A stretch of 64,000 nt of DNA from Talinum fruticosum (taxonomy: Eukaryota; Streptophyta; Magnoliopsida; Caryophyllales; Talinaceae). How positions within the stretch are numbered: the stretch's first letter is position 1; each line of letters begins with the position of its first letter. The translations under genes and the position numbers were made by a program. The stretch lies in contig JAITYX010000030.1 of NCBI GenBank assembly GCA_021018815.1, positions 4,975,001 through 5,039,000 on the forward strand, read 5' to 3'. Shown here in pieces: positions 26,330-37,624 of the stretch. The notes under the pieces are model-generated. The model was not told the DNA's origin. It worked only from the letters and a program-made list of their open reading frames with translations, and did no database searches.

Positions 26330-27681
26330 TATATACAAGTACCTAAACATTTTGTAGTTAATATTGTTATTATTATTATTGTCATTGTTATTGTTATTAT
26401 TAGATGCAACTAATTCGATTAATTTGCCAAGCCCAACTTATCTTTCGATCCTTATTCCTAACGTAATTTCTTTACTTCTCACTTCATCGAATTCAAACCC
26501 ATAGCTAAGTGATTACTTAATCTATCAATGCCTTTCTATAGGAAGGCTTCACAATTAACCAAATTGTTCAAAATTTATACATATACCAACTTAAGGTCAT
26601 GAGTATTATTCTCACCACAAAATTCACATTCGCAATCACAATTAGGCATGCTTAATACTTGAACTATTTTCTCACACCTCCGTAGTTACACATTAGCTAG
26701 TTCAACTTATACATACACTCCGCCCTACGTTTGCTCGGTATAGTCATTCCCCAAAATATCTGAATCCATCCAATTACTCAATTATATAACAAAACATCCC
26801 TAATTTCGTTCTCTACATTATAATTTCCTAAAAGAAATTACATTTATACACAATTAATCCATCAATCGCCACACCTCGAGTCGTCCATACCAATCCAAAT
26901 TTTCCCAAATCAATCCTCAAATTCACTTCACAAATATATTTCTAGATCATATACTTCAATTTACCATTACAATTGCTTAAATAAATAAGGAACTTGATGA
27001 CTTAGGGTTTAACGTTTTACCTTCAAATTCGGAAAGGAGAAGTCAAGGAGGGACGAGCGGGGATGGTGGTGGACGGCGGCTGCACCGGCAACCACTTGGC
27101 AGAGGCGGCAACGAACTCCGGCGGCCGCTGCGGTTGGGGTTGGCTGCCAAGCGAACCGTGGCGGGGAGCAGACGCGGTAAGAGAGGGAGAAGTAGGGAAG
27201 GATGGGGAAGGTAGAGGAACAGGAGGAGCAGAGAAAGGAAGCAAGTGAGGAAATTGAAATTGAACTTGCCCGATTATTTTGATCTTAACCGCCTTTCTTT
27301 TTTTTTTTTTTTGTAAATAATTCCGGATAAATCTAGGTCTGGATTTTTCCTAAAAAAATCCAGTTTATTTATTTCATTTTTACCTTTATTTTTATATATT
27401 TACTTATTTACTTATTTACTTATTTATTTATTTATTTATTGTTATTGTTATTATTATTATTATTGTTACTTTTTAATTTTATTTTAATAATGATATTCAC
27501 AAATTATAACCTCATTATGAGATTTTTATTAGGGTCACTTCGTCGCTTTAGCTGCATAACACGTATATAAAAGTAATTTAAATGTAAAATATCGAATTGA
27601 AGTGCATGCGCTCAATCATATAAATCTTGTAATTAATGAATTAATAAAATAAACAATGTGGTTTAGGGTCGAGTTATTACA
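24948..27681. mobile_element. TGTAAC...TTACA element, 2.7 kb (probable solo LTR)
   Basis: Begins TGTAACGCTCCCGG and ends GTCGAGTTATTACA; flanks are CGTCA and CGTCG, a 4-of-5 match. TGTAAC...GTTACA ends are common on large plant LTRs. The DNA on either side (CCTCTCTTTGAACTTCC / GGTTTTCCTGCTCTTTCTC) reads as one C/T-rich leader of Helitron 2. Includes the palindrome at 26192-26409 and a GC-rich stretch at 27020-27250 with no supported gene. Confidence 0.5.
26192..26409. repeat. Perfect 218-bp palindrome with (TA)n centre
   Basis: Arms TTGCATCTAATAATAACAAT... and its exact reverse complement meet at an alternating AT core centred at 26300.5; translations of the two strands are identical. Can extrude as a cruciform. 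Confidence 0.95.
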
Positions 27682-28209
27682 CGTCGGTTTTCCTGCTCTT
27701 TCTCAACTCCTCATATTCACTTCATTTCACTCTATTTATCCCACCCCCACCTTCATTAACCACATTCAATATTCTGCAAACAGTTGTGAAGCTTCAGATT
27801 TGATCATCAATCTTCCGCAAATAATCAAGGCACCCGGTACATTTGTTTCGATTTTATTAACCAATTTCTTTTTCTTTTCCTTTGTTTCAATTTCGTTTTT
27901 TTTTTGGGCTTAGCACCTGTAAATAAGCTATATGGACTAATACATCAAGCACAATTTTACATGTTCTTCTCTCCTCCATTTACATATGAACTTCACAAAT
28001 CACAGACATATCATTTAGAAAAATCTAATCTACAATTCGAGTACAAGGACAGAAGACATGGAAGGGAGAATGAAATTTCCAGCAAGGTAGAGGCAGGAAC
28101 AAATATTGACGAGGTTTGGGATTGTAAAACATAAAATATATGTAATTCAACATACCCAAAAACGATTCGAGATAGAGGCGAGTAGCATTGTTCACATCCA
28201 ATTCAACGT

Positions 28210-28790
28210 ACTAAAAAACGATGTACATATATACATCCACAGTCCACCCGGAGAACGCACGGAATACGGACCCTTTGGCGATACCGAGAGAGATGGCTGA
28301 AGGAGGAGGTCGGCCGGCGAGGCGGAGGCGAGATCGAGACAGGGGGCAGGACGGCGAGAATGACCTATAGAGGACCGACGAGAGATGGCTGGAGGAGGAG
28401 GTCGACCGGCGATATGGAGGCGAAATCGACACATGGGGACGACGGCGAGAAGGGGCCATAGAGGACGCCGATAAGAGGGGGAAGGAGGGATACCGTCGGA
28501 GATTGCATAACAAGTGGGTCGGCCGGCGAGATTGAGGCGGACATCGAGAAAGCGGCAGCACGGCGATAACGAACCATGGAGGCCGCCTAGAAGAGGATCA
28601 AGGTCGGATACCCAGAAAGATGGCTCACAAGAAGGTCGGCCGGCGATATTGACGAGAGGGTGGCCGCCGAGAAGAGGGGGATAGAGGAGGAGAAGGCGAG
28701 GGGACATAAGGTGGGCGGCGAGAAGAGGGGGAGGAGGAGAAGGCGAGGAGAAGCCGAGGAGCTAAATTACAATGAGGGAGAATTAAGTAT
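28210..28790. repeat. GC/GA-rich imperfect tandem repeat
   Basis: About five diverged units of roughly 100-120 bp, each with GGTCGGCCGGCGA or close variants and GAGATGGCT. Long open frames on the minus strand here come from composition. Confidence 0.6.
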
Positions 28791-28859
28791 GATAGGGTAC
28801 ACCTTCACAAATAAGGCCCTTCAAAAGCTCGATAATACATACATACATACATAATAATT

Positions 28860-29620
28860 AAAAAGAAGTCTATATTCAGTCATTTCAACTATTTTGTTTT
28901 ATGAATATATTTATACAAGTTTAAATTCTACTTATATATATTCTATAAAGATATAGTCTTATTTTGAAAATATAAAATTATACACAAAATAAGTCTCTAA
29001 TTAGACATCATAAAATACAATAATAATTACAATTTAAATGAATAAATACAGCATAAATAAAATGATATCAATATTAAATGGTAAGCAATTTTTTTTTCCG
29101 TAATTTTATAGTTTATAGTTTATTGTTTTCTTCAAAAAACTACTATATAATTTCATTATATTTCTTTAGTCAAATTTACATTGTACATATTTATAATCTG
29201 TCTCTAATGTATTACAATTGAATATACAAAATAAGCCTCTAATGGGACATCATAAAATATACAACTTATAATTGGAATTTAAAAAAATAAATACATAAAA
29301 AATTATATTATATTATTAGTATTTAATTGTAAGCAATTTTATTTTCCATAACTTTATAGTTTATTTTTTCTTACAAAAACTACTTTCTAATATCATTATA
29401 TTTCCTTAGTAGAATTTACATTTTATAAATGTTTATAATATGCCTTTAATACATTACAATTGAATATACAAAATAAGCCTCTAATGATACATGATAAATG
29501 AGAATAATAATTACAATTGAAAAAAAAATTAAATAATAAAATTATATCAATATTTAGTGGTATAAGAACATAATTTCCCCTTAATTTTATACCTTATTTT
29601 TTTCTTGTAAAAACTATTTT
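28860..29620. repeat. Three tandem copies of a 242-bp AT-rich unit
   Basis: ACAAAATAAGYCTCTAAT recurs at 28983, 29226 and 29468, followed in each copy by TTATAGTTTATT-like and CAAAAACTACT-like words. Located in Helitron 2 upstream of the Rep-helicase gene. Confidence 0.85.
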
Positions 29621-30201
29621 ATAACATCAAATTCTGTCTAACTCAAAAACTTTACTGTTTTTAGATAGTTTCACTACTAAAATTCTATATTAGGTGAATA
29701 CGATTTTTTTAAAATTCTACACTTATATATAAAATGAATTTAATTTGAATTTATACTTTCTATAAAAAAATTTTTTAAATATTTCTTTTCTCGAATCGAA
29801 TATATACATCTTTGTTTATTTTACTTAACTTATTTTTTAATCACTAACTTTTAAATCTTCGTTGTTTATTTAGACGTACCAAGTTTTAAATCTTCTTTTT
29901 AACCACCAAGTTTTAAATGTTCAAAACAGTAAAGATTATAATACACCAAACTCTAAGAAATCTAATTTAATTTATTTTTTAATTTTTATATTGGGAAATT
30001 AACAAACCTAATGAACTTGCTAATACCATATATGACTTATCAAAATAATTTCTCCATGCATAACAATATTAAAATAGTGATATTATCATAATTTATATTT
30101 CTTTAAAAGTTAGTAAATTGTTATATTCTTTCACTGAACTAAAATTACCATATATAAATAAAACAATTGTTCTATTAATTTCATTTCCATTTTCCCTTAG
30201 T

Positions 30202-33200
30202 TACACAATTCCATTGGATAATGGATCACTTGAAAGACCAAGTAGCGCTGCTTATCAACGTTTACGAAGAAGAAGAATGACATCCGACCAACTCGCTCAA
30301 GAAAATGTCACAAATAACACACGAAGACGGAGGAGGAGGCTTATTCAACAAAATGAAAATGAAGGAGCAAATCTACCATGTTCACAAGTTCCTGTTCAAA
30401 TTATGCCATCTACTTCGGGTTCCTCTAGGCCATCATTGTCTAATATTTCAAACGTGTTACAAAATAACTCCCAATCCGATTATGCAAGTAATGTTCATAT
30501 ACTTTCTGTTCCCATTTTATTTCTAACTATGTGTATATATCTATATTTTATGAGTTTTCTATATGGATATTATTCACTTCACAAACCGCATCAAATCATG
30601 CAAGTGTAATCGACCAATTATGTTATTATATAGTTTCAAATAATACAACTTATGAATTCATAACATAAATTATATTGTATTCTCTTTTTTTATACCATAA
30701 AATATATGAAATCATCAAACTTCTTAACAATTATTTTTGTTAAATATGGTTTATAACACGTTTTGTATTACATAGAATACTTGTATACCTTTAGTTATTT
30801 TCTCTTTAATGTATCCAAACTTAATGTTATTTTTTTCATTGTTAGTGCTGGATAACACCGATAATGCGTCCGAAAATAGAACATCCAATACGCCTGTCTA
30901 TGACGGTCAAAGTAGCAGAGTTAAACCGCTCTATGCATGTTAGTGAAAGCAGTCGGTCAAATACGCTAAGAAATTCTACACTCGAGTTCCAAGACAGAGA
31001 GTCCACTTTCGTTCGTAATTAACTATCACGAACAAAGTGGTGTTCCTATCCTACGATTGCCTTCTCCAAGATCATGTCCCCACTCGTGAAGCTCGCTTAT
31101 TTAAGTATGAAACATCGGAATTATGTTGTTTATCCGGAAAGATTAATTTACAACGAATTCCAGTTCCGGATGAGTTACTTGCGCTTTACACGGATGATAC
31201 ACCTGATGCAGTCCACTTTAGGAAGAATATTAGAAAATATAACCATGTTTTTTCTTTTACTTCTATGGGTGTACATATAGACGACAGACTTAGCAAATGA
31301 TCAACATGGGGTTTAAACTTTTCGGGCTCAAGGTTTTGTATATCATAGAATAGGAAGTTTCATACCAGCTACACCTCAAAGTCGGCCTCGCTTTCTTCAA
31401 CTGTATATATATGAGACGAATCATGAGCTTGAGCATCGTCTTTCGGAGAATAATACCTTACAACCTGATATCATTAAAAACTCAAGGATATTCTTGACGG
31501 ATATAACCCTTTCGTTCAAAACATTCGAAATTTGGTACAACGAGAAGATATACACCACTCGCAGACTTATAATTCGGGAGCAACCATCGGATAGACCTTA
31601 ATATTGTTTACCTATCGCTTCTCAAGTGGCCGGGATAATTGTTGGCGGTGAAGAGGTCGGGAATTTAAATGAAAGGGATATCATGGTTCAATCAACCTCT
31701 GGTGAATTGGTTAATATTAGGGACACGAGTTGGATATTATGATCCTTTGCAATATCCTTTATTACATCCGTTCGGGTCATATGGTTGGACAATTAACACC
31801 CTAAGAAGTAATGGGAGGACTATACCTTGCAGAGCATTCTATGCCTTTATCCTTCAAGTATGTCCTTCACAACTAATACTTTCATTTACTTATACTTTAC
31901 ATAAATTTCTATAATAAAATATATTACTATGATATACGAATACGCCCAAATTCACTTTCTGCATTTCTAAGGTCGGGACGTCTCTTACAACAATATGTTG
32001 TTGACAATTATGTGAAAATCCAAGCTCAAATATTAAGATGGATTAAGGACAACCAACATACAATCCGAGCAGAATTATACCAAGGTTTACAAGATTCTTT
32101 GCAAGCGGGAGAATCAAATCCCGGTAATAAGATCTTTACTATATACGCTTCTTATTTTTCAATATCATAATTTTTCTTATATATAACATAGATTATAATT
32201 TACACTCGCTTTATATAACATAGATTATCATAAATAGATAACGTCGGACAACGGATTATTTTTCCCTCTTCATTTGTTGAAAGTCCTTGAGACATGAGCC
32301 AACGCTATCAAGATGCAATGACATTGGTCAAATATTATGGGAAACTAGACCTGTTAAACCTCATTTTTGCCGATTTTTAAGGCACTATTTAACCCAATTC
32401 CGAGATGATTTCAATGATATTTATTTAGTTTTGGGTTAGATTTTGCTCACTTTCTCTTTATCGTTACCTAAGCTCGTAAATCTCTTTATTACAGGTTTTT
32501 GGGCTTAAATTTGAGAGATTCGAGGTAAATTTGATGAAAAGCGATGAAGAGAAGAGTTCGGGCCCAAGAGGAGGCAAAAAGAAGCCTAAAACACATCAAA
32601 AGAAGTCGCACGACCCCTGTACGAAGCTGCACATGCTGTGCGGATCATCGAGCGAAAGGCCGGAAGTGAAGGAAGGCCGCACGGCCGCTCGTGCACATTT
32701 TGCACAGCCGTGCGACAAGTTACGGAAGTTGAAGACGCGCACGGCACCTCGTGCGAGAATCCGCACGGCCGTGCAAAACAGGCAGAGAGCACGAAGCTGC
32801 GGCGGATTTTCGCACGGAACCCCGTGCGACTTTCGCACGGCCATGCGACTCATTGTTTCGGCGATTATTTAAGTTTCCTAATTGTATTTGTTGAAGGATT
32901 CTATTCCAGAATTGAGAGATTTAGCTAGGGTTTTCGAGAGGAGCTCGAGAGGAGACTCAAGAACACTCTTTATTGTTCATCTACTTCAAGTTTTTATGAT
33001 TGAATCGCATCAAGTTTTTCATTCGGTAATCATAATTTTTCTCTTTATCTTTTCTTCACAATTTCTCTTTGTTTCTCTATGGCTATTTTCCCCAATCTTT
33101 GTCAATTGTTTAGTATCATGTTTAGGGGCTAATTTCTCTACTTAGGTTGGGATTGATCCCTATTATGTCTTGATAATCGTGAATTGAGTACCAATTGAGT

Positions 33201-36200
33201 TGTTCCATGCTTGTTAGGTTAGAATTCACTTCGTTCATCACTTTTTCATTGATTGCCTCGAGAGAGGACTCATATACTTTTATTAGGGTTTTGTGAACAT
33301 TGAAAGATGAAAACTTACCTAGAATGACGTTGTGAACGTTTAGAACTTTGATATGAAAATAATTAAGGTTTTAATCGGGGTTGTGAGATGCATTCATTGT
33401 AATTTTTCCCTTTATTAATCCCATGAAAATAGGTGATTAGATTGTGCAAGATTAGTCTTTGACCTTCGAAAGTAGGCGAAGATAGGCTTAATTGGTGTCT
33501 CCCTCTTCTAAACTACTAACATAGGCAAATCTCAAACGGTATTCGATTTTGGTTTCGGGCATATTAGTGTGATTAATCCCAATCTAATGTTTTTTATTCA
33601 TCGGTTTCTCTTAGTTATTTTGTTATTAGTTGATCCAAAAACCAAATCACTGTCGAACCGAGTTTTTACCTAAATTAGAATTTTTAGGTAGATTTAGTAT
33701 TTGAAAGCGAGTTCCTTGTGGACACGACCCGTACTTGCCGGTTCCTAGCTACAGCTACACCGTGCACTTGCGGTATAATATTTCTTTCAACAAGACCTTT
33801 TTGTTACCATGACCTGCAACCCAAATTGGCAAGAAATTACAAATGAGTTATTACCGGGTCAAAGTCCTCATGATCGTCCGGATCTATTAGCTAGGATATT
33901 CCACATCAAACTTGAAGAGCTGAAAAAGGATATTGTCGACCGGGGTGTCTTTGGAAAAGTTGTTGCCTATGTTTATATAGTTGAATTCCAAAAAAGGTCT
34001 ACCTCATGTACATATGTTACTTATCTTGGATGATCATGATAAACTAAGATGTCCCGATCACTATGACCAATTTGTTAGAGCAGAGATTCCTTATAGGGAT
34101 GAAGAGCCTTCATTATATGACGCTATTCTTAAGCATATGATACATGAGCCATGCGGTCATGGCCATCAAAATGCAAGTTGCATGGAGAATGGAGTTTGCA
34201 AGCGTGAATTCCCTAAGCGATTTTCATCAACTACATTCCAAGGTAGTGACTCATATCCAATATATCAACGTCGAGCTGACCGACCTCCTGTTCCTTTACA
34301 TGACAATAGGAGAATAATGGTTGACAATAGTTGGGTTGTTCCGTACAATCCTTGGCTCTTACTCAAGTATGATTGTCATATCAATGTTGAGATTTGTAGT
34401 AGCATCAAGAGTGTCAAGTATTTGTACAAATATATACACAAAGGTCCCGATCGGGTATCGATGGAGCTTCAAAGTGAGCCTGATTATAACGAGATCAAAT
34501 AATATGTGGATGCTAGATGGGTTTGTGCACCAGAGGCTATGTGGAAAATATATCAATTTCCTTTTACGCGAATGTGTCCATCTGTTGAACGTTTGCAACT
34601 CCATTTGCCTAATATGCAGCAAATAAGATATCGAACAAATCAATCTGTTCAATAAATTGTTGGTTCACCAAGGAATTCCCGTACGATGCTTACGGAATTC
34701 TTCAATATGAACATCATTGATCCGGATGCAAGAAATTATCTTTATGCAGAGTTTCCTAAACACTATCGATGGATTGAATCGTCACATACTTGGAGAAGGA
34801 GACAAAGTAATCAAAGAGTCGTTGGCCGAATATATAATGTCAATCCAGATGATGGAGAAAGATTTTATATGCAATTGTTGCTCAATCATGTTAAAGGCCC
34901 GCAATCATTTGCACATCTCGGAACCGTTAATGATATTACTTATCCAACATTCAGAAAAGCTGCTGAAAAATTAGGTCTCATGGATAATGATGCCGGTATT
35001 CAAGGATGTTTAGTGGATGCATCCATGACGAGAATGCCATCGTCATTTTGATGATTATTTGTTACTATTTTGGTATACTCGTCAACCAATTGGATTACGT
35101 AACTTATGGGATGAATTCTTTCCATTCATGGCTGAGGATTATCCTTCAACTTCCTCGACAGATCGTGATTTTGCACTCAATTCTGTTCTACTTGAAATAG
35201 ATCGAATGTTGAAACAATTAGGCCATAAAATTGCAGATTTTAACCTCCCACAACTGACTATACAAGTTGATGAAGGGGCTCAATTGTCTAGGGCTTTATA
35301 TGCTGAATTGTCTGCACCGAGTACCTCTCGAAGATATGCATTGTGCCGAAAATATGAATGATGATCAACGATATGCATTCAACACCATTATGGAGGCTAT
35401 TAACATAAAAAAAGGTGGCATGTTTTTGGTAGATCGACCTGGTGGGATAGGAAAAACATTCTTATCTCATGCCATTCTTGCTATTGTGAAACTTGAAGGT
35501 CACTTTGGACTCGCTGCAGCAAGCTCTGGAATTGCTGCAACACTTTTGTATAGGTCCAAAACAGCACATAAGACCTTTGGACTTCCGAGTTACTCTGCAT
35601 GCGTCTTCAATGTGTTATCTTAGTAAACAATCCGTCGAAGCACATTTGATAAAACAGGCCGTAGTTATTATATGGGATGAAGCTATTATGACTCATCGGC
35701 ATGCATTTGAGGCTCGTTGATAGAAGTTTTAGGGATATTATGGGAGTCAACCTCCCTATTGGAGGCAAAGTGATGGTCTTTGGTGGAGATTTCGGACAAG
35801 TCTTACTCGGTCATACCTAAGGGCACTAAAGCTGAAACAATCAATGCATGTTTCATCAAATCAACATTGTGGACACATGTTCAGGTACTTCACTTGAAAC
35901 AAAACATGAGGTCTCGGTTGGATGAGGATTTTGCAGCTTCCTTACTTAGAGTGAGGGATGGACGTAAATGTACCGTCAATGAAGATATGATCAAGTTGCC
36001 ACCATCAATACCCGTATTACCTAATCATGGTAATCCCGATGATGATTTAATTGATGCGATCTTCCCCGATTTGAGCTCACATGCAGGTGATACAACCTAT
36101 ATAGTTGATAGAGCTATAGTCACCCCTACAAATGAGTCCGTACTTTGAATGAAAAAATCATTGATAAATTTGCCGAGTATCGAAAGGATTTACTACTCTG

Positions 36201-36747
36201 TTGACTATATCCCCGATGATGTCCAACATTTATATCCGGATGAATTCTTGAACTCATTAACCTTTGGAGGATTGCCGCCACATGCTCTTAAATTAAAAGT
36301 TGGATGTCCAATAATGCTCCTACGCAATATTGATACAATGAATGGCTTATGCAATGGAATTAGGTTAATATGTCGTCAATTACGGGATCATTTGATCGAG
36401 GCTGAAATCTTAATTGGTCATTGCAAAGGGAATACGGTGTTTATACCACGGATTCCATTGAAAACTGCTGAAGATGTAAGACTTCCTTTTGAGATGGTCG
36501 GAAACAGCTTCCGGTGAAATTATGTTTTTCATTAACCATTAACAAATCACGAAGGCGGACAATTCCACATGTTGGTCTATATCTTCCTGAACATGTTTTT
36601 AGTCATGGTCAATTATATGTTGCATTATCTAGGGGCACATCCCAAAATAAAACAAGGGCTTTGGTTACTAAAGGTGATGTTCAAGGAAGGTTTGGGGTGT
36701 TTGCGAAAAATGTTGTTTACAAAGAAGTTTTATTGCCGATGATCTAA
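30202..36747 (+). pseudogene. Helitron Rep-helicase (RepHel), decayed and interrupted
   Basis: Reads in order: basic N-terminus (YQRLRRRRM, about 30240); Helitron N domain (YNPFVQNIRNLVQREDIHH, about 31490; GSYGWTINTLRSNGRTIPCR, about 31770); Rep domain (MTCNPNWQEI, 33809); the HUH motif PHVHMLLIL (34002); the paired tyrosines YLYKYIHK (34419-34442); and Pif1 helicase with RPGGIGKTF in place of GPGGTGKTF (35435-35458), IIWDEA, TINKS and [20 protein letters not shown]. Rep nicks DNA and the helicase unwinds it in rolling-circle transposition. Defects: many stops and frame changes, including TAA for the usual Gln at 34500 just after the tyrosines, and a solo LTR at 32352-33792. Probable introns in the 5' half are not resolved. 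Confidence 0.85.
32352..33792. mobile_element. Solo LTR, 1,441 bp, in the Rep domain
   Basis: Ends TGTTAAACC and TTTCAACA with exact flanking AGACC (32347-32351, 33793-33797). Removing it joins ...VKYYGKLD to LFVTMTCNPNW in frame as in intact Helitron Rep proteins. The right part has CACTTGCGGTATAATA near the end, as in several plant Ty3/gypsy LTRs. No internal domain is present, so it probably arose by recombination between two LTRs. CACGG/CCGTG words recur at 32600-32850. Confidence 0.9.
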
Positions 36748-37016
36748 GGATAATGCTACTTTGATTTTTTTCCTTCTACATCATTGTAAATACATTTGCT
36801 TCTTATCATTGTTAATTAAGTATTAAGGAATTTTTTTGTTAATAATTTTATTTAAATATTTTCATTATCCTATTCAATTAAATAATTTCTCAACCCACTC
36901 AAATTAGTTTTGGGACAAATATAAATAAATGCTAAATTACAAATACAATACATATTATTCAATTAAATAATTTCCCAATATTATTAACTATTTTTTATCT
37001 AGCATATATATAAATA

Positions 37017-37266
37017 CTAGCTTTCAATTGCACGTAATACATGCATGATTAAGTTAAGTTCAAACATAATAGCTTTTATTATATTTAAATATTATGGTTA
37101 TTATTAAATTGAACCCTAGCCTAACCATAATAGCTTTTATTATATTTGAATATTATGGTTAGACTAGGGTTCAATTTGATAATAACCATAATGTTCAAAT
37201 ATAATAAAAACTATTATGTTTGAACTTAATTTAATCATGCGCGTATTACGTGTAATTGAAAGCTAG
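37017..37266. repeat. 250-bp inverted repeat at the Helitron 2 3' end
   Basis: CTAGCTTTCAATTGCACGTA at the left is mirrored by TACGTGTAATTGAAAGCTAG at the right, arms about 110-120 bp with a few differences, flanked by TA on both sides. Each arm looks like a Helitron 3' terminus (hairpin plus CTAG|T). It could instead be a fold-back MITE with a TA target duplication. Confidence 0.7.
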
Positions 37267-37509
37267 TAATAATAACAACAATATCAACAATAAAATATCC
37301 CAACCTAATAATAATAATAATAATAATAATATAACAAATAAGCTAATTTTTTTAATAATTATAAACCGATGCTCGAAGGATTGAGAATTAATCCCTCCTA
37401 TTTGGAGATTCAAATTACTTTATTTTGAGGAACTGAAAACCTTGAAAGAAAAAGGAATACGAAATTAGGAATCAAATTTTATTCCAATTTTACTCAATCA
37501 AACAGGATG
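37267..37509. repeat. Right end of the outer Tourist-like element
   Basis: Matches 15240-15471 (AGCTAATTTTTTTAATAATTATAAACCGAT, here split; then GGATTGAGAATTAATCCCTCC) and ends in the GTTTGATTG-type terminal repeat. Confidence 0.75.
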
Positions 37510-37537
37510 ATGTGTCAAATATTTAGCTTAGAGAAAA

Positions 37538-37540
<3 letters not shown>

Positions 37541-37622
<82 letters not shown>
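37541..37622. repeat. (AT)n and (GAT)n microsatellites
   Basis: About 24 AT units followed by about 12 GAT units. Methionine-run and Ile/Tyr-run frames here are artefacts. Confidence 0.95.

Positions 37623-37624
<2 letters not shown>

Larger units (their letters stand above)
24780..37266 (+). mobile_element. Helitron 2, 12.5 kb, formerly autonomous
   Basis: Starts TCTATGTTATATATAAAGGG after host A (24779); ends CTAG (37263-37266) before host T. A small hairpin (GCGCG TATTA CGTGT) sits 9 bases before CTAG. Both flanks are the two halves of one (AAT)n tract of the outer Tourist-like element, which fits a precise A|T insertion. A plus-strand Rep-helicase pseudogene ends 520 bp before the 3' end. 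The 5' part holds a 2.7-kb LTR-like insertion, GC-rich repeats and 240-bp tandem repeats. The 5' end is assigned by terminal sequence and flank logic, not by comparison with other copies. Confidence 0.65.

Noticed and set aside
26143..26413. Identical Ile/Tyr-rich proteins on both strands
   Set aside because: They are the result of the palindrome, not genes.
27023..27248. Overlapping 60-73 codon frames
   Set aside because: GC-rich stretch inside the TGTAAC...TTACA element; no motif.
28192..28707. 171-codon minus-strand frame
   Set aside because: Low-complexity frame across a GC-rich tandem repeat.
32531..32872. 113-codon frame and its antisense partners
   Set aside because: Within the solo LTR, made of CACGG/CCGTG repeats; no protein motif.
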